Assembly (NCBI RefSeq): GCF_030563405.1
Contig: NZ_CP130748.1
Span: forward strand, 2,108,001 to 2,172,000
Origin: Vibrio sp. SNU_ST1
GTDB taxonomy: Bacteria > Pseudomonadota > Gammaproteobacteria > Enterobacterales > Vibrionaceae
Direction of reading: 5' to 3'
DNA: 64,000 nt
The position numbers and the translations under genes are program-made. Under the pieces are notes generated by a model, which made no database searches, had not been told where the DNA came from, and saw nothing but the letters and a program-made list of their open reading frames with translations. Below, piece by piece: positions 24,959 to 34,205 of this stretch. Positions within the stretch are counted from its first letter, which is position 1. Each line of letters begins with the position of its first letter.

Positions 24959-25723
24959 ATGAATATTGGTTTAATAATCGCCTTGGTAGCCGTGCTTTTG
25001 GTGTTGGTTTTAGGCTACAACATCATGCTTCAATACAAAGTTAAGGTAGAAACAACGAAGAAACAGGAAGCTTCTCGTTATCTAACCATTATAGATGGAA
25101 CAGAAGAGTTAATTGGCAATGCTCACCACATGCCGTTTAGCCAAGATCTTCTTATATGCTTAAACAATCGAATTCTTGATGCATTAGTTAATATGTATGA
25201 GCTCGATCCTAAAAATAAGCAGCTTGCCCAACGCATCGAAAGCGTAAAGCAACAAATCACTCAGCTTAAAGAGAACCACCAAGGGGGCGAAAGCACCGCT
25301 TTTCGCATGCCTAGTAGTGACAAACAAGCAATCATGATGCTTAAGCTAGTTAAACGCTTGCGTGACACGGTTCGTAACGAGCACAATAAAGGACGTTTTA
25401 ATACTCAAGCTTTTGTGGTTGAAAACGCTCGCTTAGAAACAATCCAAATTCGCATCAACATCGAGAATGTTATCAAACGTGCAAATGACTCGATATCTCG
25501 TGGACAGCCTGGCACAGCAATTCAACTGTTGCGCAAAGGCATCGATGCATTAGCCACTAAAAACGACGCATACTCCAATCAAGCGAAAGACAAGCTACAA
25601 CAGATGCTTGACGATCTTGATCAGAAGCGCCTAAATAAAAACGCAGAAGATTTACAGCAGATGGAATCGAAAGAGCGTGAAGATGACATGGATGCTCTAT
25701 TCGGTCAGAAGAAAAAATGGTAA
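24959..25723 (+). CDS. membrane-anchored coiled-coil protein of unknown function
   Basis: A 254-residue protein with one N-terminal membrane helix (about residues 3-22, IGLIIALVAVLLVLVLGYNI). A long charged helical region follows that probably forms coiled coils (about 80-100, 125-185 and 205-250), ending in a Glu/Lys-rich tail EREDDMDALFGQKKKW. No signal cleavage site or enzyme motif is visible. Vibrio annotations sometimes label such proteins as a DNA repair ATPase, but no Walker motif is present, so I do not support that. It has its own upstream region and a strong terminator. Confidence 0.85.
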   Translation: MNIGLIIALVAVLLVLVLGYNIMLQYKVKVETTKKQEASRYLTIIDGTEELIGNAHHMPFSQDLLICLNNRILDALVNMYELDPKNKQLAQRIESVKQQITQLKENHQGGESTAFRMPSSDKQAIMMLKLVKRLRDTVRNEHNKGRFNTQAFVVENARLETIQIRINIENVIKRANDSISRGQPGTAIQLLRKGIDALATKNDAYSNQAKDKLQQMLDDLDQKRLNKNAEDLQQMESKEREDDMDALFGQKKKW

Positions 25724-25741
25724 CGCTCTAACTCAACACTT

Positions 25742-25780
25742 AAAGGCCGCTTTATTTAAATTAAATTAGCGGCCTTTTTT
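25742..25780 (+). terminator. Rho-independent terminator after the coiled-coil gene
   Basis: AAAGGCCGCT / AGCGGCCTTT stem with a 16-base AT-only loop, followed by TTTTTTG. Confidence 0.85.
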
Positions 25781-25865
25781 GTATCTGTGGAATTTCCTTT
25801 CTCCGTATAGGGGGATCTCTTAAGCTGTGATAAAATCCCGCATTATCAACAAACTTGCCCCGACC

Positions 25866-26621
25866 ATGTATCAAGAATTATTAGCCCCTATACACTCTTT
25901 TCTTAAAGCTGAAACGCCAGATTCATGGATAGACGAAGCCAAGAAGCCTGAAAACCTTCATATCATTTTACGCGATCACATGCTGTGTGAGCTTAAGGCG
26001 GCACAGAGTGCTTTGTTCCTTATCCGCAAGTACGCCGTTGATAAAGACAGTGCAAAGCAACTGAATGAATGGATCTTGCCCTACGAGCAATTTGCTTACC
26101 GTCGTATCGGAGACTTAGAGTCTTTACGTGGAAAAAGCAATGTATCAAAGCAAATTACAGCGAAAGAAGGCTGTAATTACGGTACTGACTTGATCGATAA
26201 GATGGTATTGCTGATCAAAGAGGAACTGCATCACTTCTACCAAGTGATGGAATTGATGGTAAAAAAAGGCGTGACTTATCAGCCGATCGAGGCGGGTCGC
26301 TACGCTAAGGGTTTAATCAAGCAAGTTAAAACTTACGAGCCTGATGCTCTGGTTGATAAGCTTATTATCGGTGCATTTATTGAAGCTCGCTCTTGTGAAC
26401 GCTTTGCTAAGCTGGCTCCTTTCTTAGAAGAAGACATGGAAAAGTTTTACGTATCTCTACTTCGTTCAGAAGCTCGTCACTATCAAGACTATCTTGAACT
26501 CGCGGAACAAATCGCAGGGAAAGATATCTCTGAGCGTATTGCTCATTTTGCGCAAGTTGAAGCAGAACTTATCACTTCAGAAGACAGCGACTTTAAGTTT
26601 CATAGTGGCGCTCCGGTTTAA
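25866..26621 (+). CDS. miaE: tRNA-(ms2io6A)-hydroxylase MiaE
   Basis: MiaE is a diiron monooxygenase that hydroxylates the isopentenyl group of ms2i6A37 in tRNAs reading UNN codons. Diiron-ligand segments are visible in the ferritin-like helices: MLCELKAAQ, KEELHHFYQV, EARSCERFAKL and RSEARHYQDY. The start MYQELLAPIHSFL aligns with the family. A GTG 39 bases upstream (25827) would add 13 residues, but it coincides with what looks like a promoter (TGTGATAAAAT), so I reject it. The product is 251 residues, similar to the Salmonella enzyme. Confidence 0.94.
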   Translation: MYQELLAPIHSFLKAETPDSWIDEAKKPENLHIILRDHMLCELKAAQSALFLIRKYAVDKDSAKQLNEWILPYEQFAYRRIGDLESLRGKSNVSKQITAKEGCNYGTDLIDKMVLLIKEELHHFYQVMELMVKKGVTYQPIEAGRYAKGLIKQVKTYEPDALVDKLIIGAFIEARSCERFAKLAPFLEEDMEKFYVSLLRSEARHYQDYLELAEQIAGKDISERIAHFAQVEAELITSEDSDFKFHSGAPV

Positions 26622-26658
26622 GTTAAGCCAAACTAGCTCTGCTTCTCGCAAACAAACA

Positions 26659-26688
26659 AGAAGGCCAGCAATTTGCTGGCCTTCTTCA
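26659..26688. terminator. Bidirectional terminator between miaE and pyrF
   Basis: AAGAAGGCCAGCA / TGCTGGCCTTCTT near-perfect hairpin between two converging genes. Confidence 0.8.
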
Positions 26689-26727
26689 TTCGTGTCGCTG
26701 TATCGCTATCTAAAAATACACTTAAAC

Positions 26728-27423
26728 TTAAGCTAGCGTGCCGTTAATTTCAGCAAGTACTGCTGCTGGGTCTGCTGCTTGAGTAATTGGACGACCGATA
26801 ACTAAGTAGTCTGAGCCGGCTTGAATCGCTTGAACTGGCGTCATAATACGCTTCTGGTCACCAACATCAGCGCCTACAGGACGAATACCTGGAGTAACTA
26901 GCTTGAACTCCTGACCAAGTGCACCTTTGAGCAAAGAAGCCTCTTGTGCGGAACATACAACACCGTCTAGGCCTGAGTTTTTAGTCAAAGACGCTAAGCG
27001 CATCACTTGTTGCTGTGGCTCTAGATCCAGACCGATACCCGCTAAGTCAGATTGCTCCATACTGGTTAGTACGGTCACACCGATTAACAATGGACGATCT
27101 TTACCATATGGTTCCAAAATTTCACGAGAAGCCGTCATCATACGCTCGCCACCGCTCGCGTGTACGTTCACCATCCACACGCCCATCTCAGCGGCAGCAC
27201 GTACCGCTTTTGAACATGTGTTCGGGATATCATGGAACTTGAGGTCCAAAAACACAGAGAAACCACGTTTATGTAATTCACGAACAAATTCAGGGCCAAA
27301 CAGAGTAAACATCTCTTTGCCAACTTTTAGGCGGCAAGATGCTGGGTCAATACGATCGACAAAGGCTAACGCATCCGCTTGGTTATCATAATCCAATGCT
27401 ACAATGATTTTTTGGTCGTTCAT
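26728..27423 (-). CDS. pyrF: orotidine 5'-phosphate decarboxylase
   Basis: PyrF makes UMP from OMP, the last step of de novo pyrimidine synthesis. The catalytic DxKxxDIxNT motif is present as [10 protein letters not shown] near residue 60. The phosphate-binding loop near the C-terminus reads VIGRPITQA. The product is 231 residues, the usual bacterial length. It lies downstream of lapA-lapB as in E. coli, although a small hairpin at 27491-27514 and a 122-bp gap separate it from lapB, so it may have its own promoter. Confidence 0.98.
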   Translation of the reverse strand: MNDQKIIVALDYDNQADALAFVDRIDPASCRLKVGKEMFTLFGPEFVRELHKRGFSVFLDLKFHDIPNTCSKAVRAAAEMGVWMVNVHASGGERMMTASREILEPYGKDRPLLIGVTVLTSMEQSDLAGIGLDLEPQQQVMRLASLTKNSGLDGVVCSAQEASLLKGALGQEFKLVTPGIRPVGADVGDQKRIMTPVQAIQAGSDYLVIGRPITQAADPAAVLAEINGTLA

Positions 27424-27461
27424 TTCATCTCCTAACGCAGTTAACTTTCTACAAAATATTT

Positions 27462-27489
27462 ATACCAATCAGGCCATAAATAACAGTCA
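27462..27489. repeat. Possible solo end of an ATACCAATC-type Vibrio repeat
   Basis: ATACCAATC followed by AAATAAC and GTCA resembles one end of the element at 51486-51652, with a shifted middle. It lies just upstream of pyrF. It could be chance. Confidence 0.3.
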
Positions 27490-27490
27490 T

Positions 27491-27514
27491 AAAAATGCAG
27501 CCCGAAAGCTGCAA
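27491..27514 (-). terminator. Possible terminator after lapB
   Basis: A short GCAGC / GCTGC stem around TTTCGG, then ATTTTTATG on the minus strand, 32 bp past the lapB stop. The stem is short, so the call is moderate. Confidence 0.5.
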
Positions 27515-27545
27515 TTAATAATTTGGTCTTAAAATGACCACAAAT

Positions 27546-28724
27546 CTATTCACCATCAAGCCCACGAATAGGCTTGATCGTTCCCCACCCCTTACATGAA
27601 GGGCAGTGCCAATACATTGAGTGAGTTGAGAAACCACACTGACGGCATCGGTAATGAGGCTTAACCTTGAGTTGTTCACCAACCATAGATTGAAGCGTCG
27701 TTAAGCTGTCTTTGGCTCTACCTTCTTCCGCTTCCTCTAGGTGATAATCAATTAATCGATAAAAACCTTTCATGGTTGGGTTTTTAACAAGCTGCTTTGT
27801 CAGTAGCTCTTGAGCAGAGCCAACATCTTCATGGTCGGCAACGAGTTGAGCCAGCATCAACTCAGCGGAAACACCGGCTTTCTTCTGAATACACGCTTTA
27901 AGGAACTCGACCAACTGCGCTTCTTGTCCAAGTTTGTGGTAACACTCAGCAAGCGTTGGCAGGACTTCACTAATGAAGTCGATATCTTGCTCGAGAACTG
28001 ACTCTAAATAAGTAATTGTCTTGTGATAATCTTCATTGGCTAAATGGAATTTTCCTAAAGCAATACTGGCTCGAACACATTTAGGGTCTTCTGAAAGGGC
28101 CTTCTTGAAGTGCTGAAGCGCTTTAGGGCGGTTGCCGTCGGCTTGTTCTTGCATCGCAAGCTCACACCAGAAGTGTGCAACCATCGCACGCGTCTTCATT
28201 TTCTTCTTGCTCAGTTTAACTAAGATATTCCCGTAATGAATCGCTTTATTCCACTCACGCGTTTGCTGATAAATGGCAACCAACTGCTGTAAAGCGCCTT
28301 CTTTATGATCAGGCTCTTCTACAAGCTGTTCAAAAATTTTCTCTGCGCGATCAAGAAAGCCTGAGACCGTATAGTCTTTAGCTAATTGTTGCAATGCGAG
28401 GTTTTTTTGATCAAGGGTAAGCCCAGATCGAGAGATAAGATTTTGGTGAATACGAATAGCGCGGTCGACTTCGCCTCTTGAGCGGAACAAGTTGCCCAAA
28501 GCCAAGTGAGTATCGATGGTTTCATTGTCTACTTGAAGTAACTCAATGAAGTGATCTACCGCTTTGTCAGATTGGTCTGACAGTAATAGGTTCAAACCCG
28601 TCACGTATTGGCGGGAGATCTGGTGTGATTGCTTTTGTTTTTCTTGCTGAGCATTACGATTACCCATATACCAACCATAAGCGGCTGCGATGGGCAAAAG
28701 TAAGAACAGTAACTCTAACATCAA
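27546..28724 (-). CDS. lapB: LPS assembly protein LapB (YciM)
   Basis: LapB is an inner-membrane TPR protein that adjusts LPS synthesis by presenting LpxC to the FtsH protease, in balance with YejM/PbgA. One N-terminal membrane helix (about residues 2-18) is followed by about nine TPR-like repeats (about 40-345). The rubredoxin-like zinc domain comes at the end, with CRQCGFSTHSMYWHCPSCKGW supplying four cysteines. At 392 residues it matches the family. It follows lapA by 9 bp, so the two are co-transcribed. The window also encodes other lipid A and LPS steps (kdsB, lpxK, msbA). Confidence 0.96.
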   Translation of the reverse strand: MMLELLFLLLPIAAAYGWYMGNRNAQQEKQKQSHQISRQYVTGLNLLLSDQSDKAVDHFIELLQVDNETIDTHLALGNLFRSRGEVDRAIRIHQNLISRSGLTLDQKNLALQQLAKDYTVSGFLDRAEKIFEQLVEEPDHKEGALQQLVAIYQQTREWNKAIHYGNILVKLSKKKMKTRAMVAHFWCELAMQEQADGNRPKALQHFKKALSEDPKCVRASIALGKFHLANEDYHKTITYLESVLEQDIDFISEVLPTLAECYHKLGQEAQLVEFLKACIQKKAGVSAELMLAQLVADHEDVGSAQELLTKQLVKNPTMKGFYRLIDYHLEEAEEGRAKDSLTTLQSMVGEQLKVKPHYRCRQCGFSTHSMYWHCPSCKGWGTIKPIRGLDGE

Positions 28725-28733
28725 ATATGGCCT

Positions 28734-29006
28734 TTAAGCTTTAGTTTCAGCAGCGACCTGCTTTGATTGCTTATTGAGTTGCTTCTTCAAGCGATGAATT
28801 TTTAGTTGAGATCGCATGTGCATATTTCCAAAGACTAACCAAGCAAGAGCAAAACCTGAAACGAATACAACACCTAGCAAGCTTGAGAGGTGGAAGTTAC
28901 CTTGCGCTAGCAAATAATTGAAATTCACAATTGTTTGGTTTTGAGAGCCTAAAGCCAGTGCCATTAGGAAAAGTGCGATAACAGCGACTATTTTTATAAT
29001 TTTCAT
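28734..29006 (-). CDS. lapA: LPS assembly protein LapA (YciS)
   Basis: A 90-residue inner-membrane protein (DUF1049) with two membrane helices, about residues 4-22 and 40-62, and a basic, coiled C-terminal tail (HRLKKQLNKQSKQ). It pairs with LapB in LPS control. The gene follows ihfB after a strong terminator, so lapAB probably start from a promoter in the 129-bp gap. Confidence 0.93.
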   Translation of the reverse strand: MKIIKIVAVIALFLMALALGSQNQTIVNFNYLLAQGNFHLSSLLGVVFVSGFALAWLVFGNMHMRSQLKIHRLKKQLNKQSKQVAAETKA

Positions 29007-29082
29007 AGTTCATCACTCATTGATTAGTTAGCTGTACGATTATGCAGGAAAATTACTAATCAGACCACCATATTATGGTCAT

Positions 29083-29117
29083 AAAAAAGCGGCATACATT
29101 ATAGTATGCCGCTTTTC
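29083..29117 (-). terminator. Rho-independent terminator after ihfB
   Basis: A strong AAGCGGCATAC / GTATGCCGCTT stem followed by TTTTTTATG on the minus strand, 19 bp past the ihfB stop. Confidence 0.88.
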
Positions 29118-29135
29118 TTAATTCCGATAAGTAGC

Positions 29136-29420
29136 CTACAACCCTGAGTTTACTCGTTCGCGTAGCTCTTTACCTGGTTTGAAGTGAGGAACGTATTTAC
29201 CTTCCAACTCAACCTTGTCACCAGTTTTAGGATTACGTCCAACACGAGGTTCACGGTAATGCAGAGAAAAGCTGCCAAAGCCGCGAATTTCGATTCGATC
29301 ACCACTTTCTAGTGTTGAAGCCATGTGCTCTAAAATGTCTTTTACAGCGTCTTCAATTTCTTTTGCAGAAAGATGCGTTTGCTCAGCGCACAGTCTTTCA
29401 ATCAATTCAGACTTAGTCAT
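29136..29420 (-). CDS. ihfB: integration host factor beta subunit
   Basis: IHF-beta pairs with IHF-alpha to bend DNA sharply at specific sites, serving replication, recombination and transcription. The 94-residue HU-fold protein begins [11 protein letters not shown] and has the DNA-arm signature [20 protein letters not shown], with the proline that intercalates DNA. It lies downstream of rpsA, as in E. coli, with a terminator between them that may be leaky. The alpha subunit is not in this window. Confidence 0.97.
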   Translation of the reverse strand: MTKSELIERLCAEQTHLSAKEIEDAVKDILEHMASTLESGDRIEIRGFGSFSLHYREPRVGRNPKTGDKVELEGKYVPHFKPGKELRERVNSGL

Positions 29421-29475
29421 AGTTACCCTCGTTGGTTTTCTTTTTAGAAATTATAGACCTATAGGAAAAATAAGC

Positions 29476-29503
29476 AAAAAAAAAGGAGCCTTACGGCTCC
29501 TTT
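29476..29503 (-). terminator. Rho-independent terminator between rpsA and ihfB
   Basis: GGAGCC / GGCTCC stem around GTAA, followed on the minus strand by a long T run (TTTTTTTTTTGC). Confidence 0.85.
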
Positions 29504-29541
29504 CTTGGCTAGATAGCTATAATTCTCTTAATGAGAAGCTA

Positions 29542-31212
29542 TTATTCGCCTTTAGCAGCTTTGAATGCGTCTGCCATTGCGTTACCGAACGCGCCTTCAT
29601 CAGACTTGTTCAGTGAAGCCATTGCTTCTTGCTCATCAGCTTCATCTTTAGCTTTGATAGATAGGTTGATTACGCGGTTCTTACGGTCTACACCAGTGAA
29701 CTTCGCTTCAACGCTGTCGCCAACGCTTAGGATTAGAGATGCATCTTCGATACGGTCACGAGAAACTTCAGAAGCACGTAGGTAGCCTTCAACGCCTTCG
29801 ATTAGCTCGATAGTAGCGCCTTTAGCGTCAACTGCAGTTACAGTACCGTTTACAAGAACACCTTTCTTGTTGTCAGCAACGTATGCGTTGAACGGGTCGT
29901 TTTCCATTTGCTTAACGCCAAGAGAAATACGCTCACGCTCTGCATCTACTGCTAGAACAACAGCAGAGATTTCGTCGCCTTTCTTGTATTCACGTACAGC
30001 TTCTTCGCCGGCAGCGTTCCAAGAAATGTCAGATAGGTGTACAAGACCGTCGATACCGCCTTCTAGACCGATGAAGATACCAAAGTCAGTGATAGACTTG
30101 ATCTTACCAGTAACTTTGTCGCCCTTAGCTTGCATTTCTGCAAATGACTGCCATGGGTTAGCTTTACACTGTTTCAGACCTAGAGAGATACGACGACGTT
30201 CTTCGTCGATATCAAGAACCATAACCTCAACTTCGTCGCCAACATTAACAACTTTAGAAGGGTGGATGTTCTTGTTAGTCCAATCCATTTCAGAAACGTG
30301 TACTAGACCTTCAACGCCTTCTTCGATTTCAACGAAGCAGCCGTAGTCAGTTAGGTTTGTAACACGACCAGAAAGCTTGTGACCTTCTGGGTAACGCTTA
30401 GCGATTGCTACCCATGGATCTTCGCCTAGTTGCTTAAGACCTAGTGAAACACGAGTGCGCTCACGATCGAACTTAAGAACTTTAACTAGGATTTCGTCAC
30501 CAACGTTAACGATCTCTGATGGGTGCTTAACGCGCTTCCAAGCCATATCTGTGATATGTAGAAGACCGTCAACACCGCCAAGATCAACGAATGCACCGTA
30601 GTCAGTAAGGTTCTTAACGATACCTTTAACTTCAGTACCTTCTTGTAGAGTTTCAAGAAGTTCGTCACGCTCAACACTGTTTTCAGATTCGATAACAGCA
30701 CGACGAGAAACAACAACGTTGTTACGCTTCTGGTCTAGCTTGATTACTTTGAACTCTAGCTCTTTGTTTTCTAGGTGAGCAGTGTCACGGATAGGACGTA
30801 CGTCTACTAGAGAACCTGGAAGGAAAGCACGGATACCGTTAAGTTCAACAGTGAAACCGCCTTTAACTTTACCGTTGATGATACCAACAACAGTTTCAGC
30901 TTCTTCACAAGCTTTCTCAAGTACGATCCAAGCTTCGTGACGCTTAGCTTTCTCACGAGAAAGTTGAGTTTCACCGAAACCATCTTCAACAGCGTCTAGA
31001 GCTACGTCTACTTCAGCACCAACTTCAACTTCAAGTTCGCCAGCAGCGTTCTTGAATTGTTCAGCAGGAATAGCAGATTCAGACTTAAGACCAGCGTCTA
31101 CAAGAACGTAACCGTTCTCGATAGCTACTACAGTACCTTTAACGATGCTGCCTTGTTGGAATTCAGTTTCAGATAGAAACTCTTCAAAGAGTTGAGCAAA
31201 AGATTCAGTCAT
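29542..31212 (-). CDS. rpsA: 30S ribosomal protein S1
   Basis: S1 helps the 30S subunit bind and unfold mRNA. The 556-residue protein has six S1 (OB-fold) repeats. The first two (about residues 20-85 and 105-170) bind the ribosome. The later four (about 190-260, 275-350, 362-435 and 450-520) bind RNA, each with the G-x-V-x-x-I/[12 protein letters not shown] pattern, seen for example as [17 protein letters not shown] and [14 protein letters not shown]. The start [13 protein letters not shown] is the family start. It is preceded by a structured leader and by cmk, as in E. coli. Confidence 0.98.
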   Translation of the reverse strand: MTESFAQLFEEFLSETEFQQGSIVKGTVVAIENGYVLVDAGLKSESAIPAEQFKNAAGELEVEVGAEVDVALDAVEDGFGETQLSREKAKRHEAWIVLEKACEEAETVVGIINGKVKGGFTVELNGIRAFLPGSLVDVRPIRDTAHLENKELEFKVIKLDQKRNNVVVSRRAVIESENSVERDELLETLQEGTEVKGIVKNLTDYGAFVDLGGVDGLLHITDMAWKRVKHPSEIVNVGDEILVKVLKFDRERTRVSLGLKQLGEDPWVAIAKRYPEGHKLSGRVTNLTDYGCFVEIEEGVEGLVHVSEMDWTNKNIHPSKVVNVGDEVEVMVLDIDEERRRISLGLKQCKANPWQSFAEMQAKGDKVTGKIKSITDFGIFIGLEGGIDGLVHLSDISWNAAGEEAVREYKKGDEISAVVLAVDAERERISLGVKQMENDPFNAYVADNKKGVLVNGTVTAVDAKGATIELIEGVEGYLRASEVSRDRIEDASLILSVGDSVEAKFTGVDRKNRVINLSIKAKDEADEQEAMASLNKSDEGAFGNAMADAFKAAKGE

Positions 31213-31318
31213 TATTTAATCTTCAATAATTAAACGTCCATGGGTATCCTACCGCATGGGGTTGATAAATTCGCCGGTCATCATCCTTGCGACCAACGTT
31301 CGTACTAGCTCGGCGAAA
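31213..31318 (-). promoter_or_regulatory. Structured rpsA leader, probable S1 autoregulation site
   Basis: The 106-bp cmk-rpsA gap folds well. TTCGCCG and CGGCGAA arms (31270-31276, 31311-31317) bracket the upstream part. A 6-bp TTTAAT / ATTAAA hairpin (31215-31234) ends two bases before the start codon and holds its GAAG in the loop. There is no good Shine-Dalgarno sequence. E. coli rpsA has the same design, which lets S1 repress its own translation. Confidence 0.7.
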
Positions 31319-31999
31319 TTACCCAGCCAGTTTCGATTCAATATAGTGTAGTGCTTTTTCGACTACCTGCTCAATATTCATTGAGGTGGAATCAAGCACT
31401 AGAGCATCCTCTGCAGGGCGAAGTGGCGCCACAGGGCGATTACGATCTCGATCGTCTCGCTCTTGGATCTCGCTCAAAAGGTCGTCAAATTTAACATCTA
31501 ACCCCTTCTGTTGCAACTGTTTAAGGCGGCGACTCGCGCGCTCTTCAGCACTTGCATCTAAAAATATTTTCGCTTCAGCTTCAGGAAACACAACCGTTCC
31601 CATGTCACGACCGTCAGCAACCAAACCCGGCGCCGTGCTGAATGCACGTTGACGACGAAGCAGTGCTTCACGCACACGAGGTAAAGCAGCCACTTTTGAA
31701 GCCGCCATGCCAGTCTCTTCTTTACGAAGTTCACCAGACACATCTTCGCCTTCTAAGATAACCTTCACTAGTTCACCTTCAGCGATAAACTGAACATCTA
31801 AGTGAGTTGCAAGCGGTACTAAAGCATCTTCTGATTCAGTATCCACACCATGGTGAATTGCCGCTAAAGCCAATACGCGATAGATCGCGCCTGAGTCTAG
31901 AAGATGAAAGCCTAGCTTATCTGCTAGTAACATACACAGGGTACCTTTACCTGCACCACTTGGTCCATCAACCGTAATCACTGGGCTTTGAGAAGGCAT
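31319..31999 (-). CDS. cmk: cytidylate kinase
   Basis: Cmk phosphorylates CMP and dCMP with ATP, recycling nucleotides from mRNA turnover. The P-loop GPSGAGKGT is at about residues 12-20. The CMP-binding insert of bacterial enzymes is present, with [10 protein letters not shown] near residue 130 and the lid segment [13 protein letters not shown] near residue 182. The product is 226 residues. It lies immediately upstream of rpsA as in E. coli, but the usual upstream neighbour aroA is not here; kdsB follows on the other side after 278 bp without a gene. Confidence 0.98.
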   Translation of the reverse strand: MPSQSPVITVDGPSGAGKGTLCMLLADKLGFHLLDSGAIYRVLALAAIHHGVDTESEDALVPLATHLDVQFIAEGELVKVILEGEDVSGELRKEETGMAASKVAALPRVREALLRRQRAFSTAPGLVADGRDMGTVVFPEAEAKIFLDASAEERASRRLKQLQQKGLDVKFDDLLSEIQERDDRDRNRPVAPLRPAEDALVLDSTSMNIEQVVEKALHYIESKLAG

Positions 32000-32202
32000 C
32001 TTTTACTCCACGTTTTGTCGTAAGTTTTATTCTGTACTAGCGGTTCGCCACTACTTTATAGGCGGCATATTATAGAGAAAATTTGCAAATCGAGCGAGGT
32101 AAATCTCAGATAATTCCGGGGTGATGATACAGAAACCCATGCAACCAACTCAATATCCGTTAACTTAGACAGATAAGGCTGTCATTCGCTTCTCTTTAGG
32201 CA

Positions 32203-32231
32203 TAAAAAAGCCTCGCGATAAGCAAGGCTCA
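32203..32231 (-). terminator. Rho-independent terminator after kdsB
   Basis: GCCTTGC / GCGAGGC stem (one G-T pair) around TTATC, then TTTTTTATG on the minus strand, 47 bp past the kdsB stop. Confidence 0.7.
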
Positions 32232-32277
32232 TGATTTTGCATTTTTGTAGAGCAAATAAGTAGTCGCTAAAAGAAGC

Positions 32278-33024
32278 TTAGCCAATAATAGCTCGAACCG
32301 CTTCTAGGTCTTCTGGCGTATCAACACCAGCTGCAGGTGCTTCTGCCGCAACGTCTACGTGGATTTTTTCACCGTACCAAAGTACACGTAGCTGCTCTAG
32401 GCACTCAATACGCTCAAGGGTACTTGGTTCCCAATTGATATAGGTATTAATAAAACCCGCACGGTAAGCGTAAATGCCAATGTGACGAAGCAGTGGAGAT
32501 TCAGCAGCTGTACCGTTGTTCGCGTAAGCATCGCGATCCCAAGGAATAGTAGCTCGGCTAAAATACAGGGCGTACCCATCTTTGTCGGTCACAACTTTTA
32601 CGGCGTTAGGATTAAACACTTCGTCAGCATGAGTAATTTCCACACCGAGCGTTGCCATAGGCGCTGTACTGTTTGCAAGGTTATTCGCCACCTGATTAAT
32701 GATCGCAGGTGGGATCAGTGGCTCATCACCTTGAACATTCACAATAATATGATCATCAGGAATCTTCATGACTTCAATCACTTCTGCGAGACGCTCAGTG
32801 CCTGATTCATGATTAGGTGATGTCATACAAACGGTCGCGCCAAATGCTTTGGCCGCTTTTTCAACTCGAGCGTCGTCGGTAGCGATAATAACGTTATCGG
32901 CACCCGCCTTCATTGACTGTTCGTATACCCATTGAATCATCGGCTTGCCGCCAATGTCAGCAAGTGGCTTCCCTGGTAAACGGCTCGATTGGTATCTTGC
33001 AGGTATAACAACCGTATAGGACAT
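32278..33024 (-). CDS. kdsB: 3-deoxy-manno-octulosonate cytidylyltransferase
   Basis: KdsB activates Kdo as CMP-Kdo for the LPS inner core. The N-terminal nucleotide loop is [20 protein letters not shown], followed by the MIQWVYEQS and [12 protein letters not shown] motifs of the family. The product is 248 residues. Its ATG overlaps the stop codon of the ycaR-like gene by one base (TAATG). It is the last gene of the operon comEC-msbA-lpxK-ycaR-kdsB. Confidence 0.97.
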   Translation of the reverse strand: MSYTVVIPARYQSSRLPGKPLADIGGKPMIQWVYEQSMKAGADNVIIATDDARVEKAAKAFGATVCMTSPNHESGTERLAEVIEVMKIPDDHIIVNVQGDEPLIPPAIINQVANNLANSTAPMATLGVEITHADEVFNPNAVKVVTDKDGYALYFSRATIPWDRDAYANNGTAAESPLLRHIGIYAYRAGFINTYINWEPSTLERIECLEQLRVLWYGEKIHVDVAAEAPAAGVDTPEDLEAVRAIIG

Positions 33025-33203
33025 TACTTACCCTCATCCATTGAAACGGTGCGAGCTTCAGGTTCCAAAAGAACAGGAATACCCTCTTTAATTGGGTAAG
33101 CAAGGCGATCAATTTTACAAACAAGCTCTTGCTTATCTTTGTCAAAAGTTAGTTTACCTTTACATACAGGGCAAGCAACGATCTCAAGCAGACGGTGATC
33201 CAT
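33024..33203 (-). CDS. ycaR: YcaR-like Trm112-family small zinc-finger protein (59 aa)
   Basis: This 59-residue frame begins [18 protein letters not shown] and ends in the sequence EGK. It belongs to the Trm112/YcaR (UPF0434) family, with a CPVC pair and a later single cysteine (ELVCK); many family members coordinate zinc. Its start lies inside the last 20 bases of lpxK and its stop overlaps the kdsB ATG by one base, so it is tightly coupled within the operon. In E. coli ycaR holds the same place before kdsB. The biochemical role in bacteria is unclear. Confidence 0.9.
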   Translation of the reverse strand: MDHRLLEIVACPVCKGKLTFDKDKQELVCKIDRLAYPIKEGIPVLLEPEARTVSMDEGK

Positions 33204-34191
33204 AGTACTCCATAACCTCTTTTATTCTTTTTAAAATTTGCTGTTGCGAATCTTCATTGAACTGCGCAGAAACTGGAAGATACCACCAGTTGTCTTGAGC
33301 ATACTCTTCGCATTTCACAGCGTCTTTTTCTGTCATAATCATATTCATACCTTTTTTTGCTAAGGCATGAAGTTCATCTTTATCAAAATTTTGATGGTCG
33401 GCGAAGCCCTGCGTATAAACCACATCACCATCAAGATTTTCCAATGTTTTAAAAAAGCGTGGTGGGTGACCGATACCAGCAAAAGCCACCAGCTTTGGTA
33501 ATTCTGAAACTGGCTTTTTCTGACCAGTCTTTAGATTAACGGCTTCACTCGGCGCCAAAGACATCGAGAACTCTCGCCCGTGCGCTTTACCGCCATTGTT
33601 GACCAAAAAGTCTACGTCATCTAAACGAGACACAGGCTCTCTTAATGGACCCAAAGGAATTAGGCACTCACTACCAAAGCGTCTCGCACCGTCGATAACA
33701 GCAAATTCAATATCGCGTTCAAGTGCATAATGCTGAAGGCCGTCGTCAGTGATGATGACATTAACCTCTTCGCTCAGCAAAGCCTTTACTGCGTTTGCGC
33801 GCACAGGATCAACCGCTACAGGCGCACCAGTTCGCTTACGGATCAAACGAGGCTCATCACCAGAGTGCTCTGCTGGCGTGTTTTCATCCAACACTAACGG
33901 ATAGTTTGGTGCTTTTGCCCCATAACCTCGAGAAACAACGCCGGGCTTAAAACCGTGAGCCTGAAGCATCTCTACCAACCAAATCACAACTGGTGTTTTG
34001 CCATTGCCCCCAGCGGTAATATTACCAACAACAATCACGGGTAAAGGCGGGCGATAGGTCTCTTTTTTCCCCGATAGATAAGCATCACGACGTTGACCGC
34101 TGATCATTTTGAACAGCAGACTCAATGGCCACAATAGCGGCCAGAGAAAGTATTTTAATGGGTGATTGTTAAACCAAATCTTTTCGATCAC
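33184..34191 (-). CDS. lpxK: tetraacyldisaccharide 4'-kinase
   Basis: LpxK phosphorylates the lipid A precursor at the 4' position on the inner face of the inner membrane, giving lipid IVA. The N-terminal membrane-associated helix (about residues 12-30) precedes the Walker A-like loop [12 protein letters not shown] near residue 56. VISRGYGAK-type and [11 protein letters not shown] segments follow as in the family. The product is 335 residues. It follows msbA by 14 bp and overlaps the ycaR-like gene by 20 bp. Confidence 0.97.
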   Translation of the reverse strand: MIEKIWFNNHPLKYFLWPLLWPLSLLFKMISGQRRDAYLSGKKETYRPPLPVIVVGNITAGGNGKTPVVIWLVEMLQAHGFKPGVVSRGYGAKAPNYPLVLDENTPAEHSGDEPRLIRKRTGAPVAVDPVRANAVKALLSEEVNVIITDDGLQHYALERDIEFAVIDGARRFGSECLIPLGPLREPVSRLDDVDFLVNNGGKAHGREFSMSLAPSEAVNLKTGQKKPVSELPKLVAFAGIGHPPRFFKTLENLDGDVVYTQGFADHQNFDKDELHALAKKGMNMIMTEKDAVKCEEYAQDNWWYLPVSAQFNEDSQQQILKRIKEVMEYYGSPSA

Positions 34192-34205
34192 AACAAAACC
34201 TAATC

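Noticed and set aside
24959..25723. DNA repair ATPase label for the coiled-coil protein
   Set aside because: No Walker A or B motif is present and the protein has a membrane anchor.
25827..25865. GTG start that would lengthen MiaE by 13 residues
   Set aside because: The GTG lies in a promoter-like TGTGATAAAAT stretch and the family starts at the ATG at 25866.
26927..27391. 154-residue open frame antisense to pyrF
   Set aside because: It overlaps almost all of pyrF on the other strand, with no ribosome site or recognisable protein character.
29867..30346. 159-residue open frame antisense to rpsA
   Set aside because: It lies wholly opposite the S1 repeats, has no ribosome site, and arises from the codon bias of a highly expressed gene.
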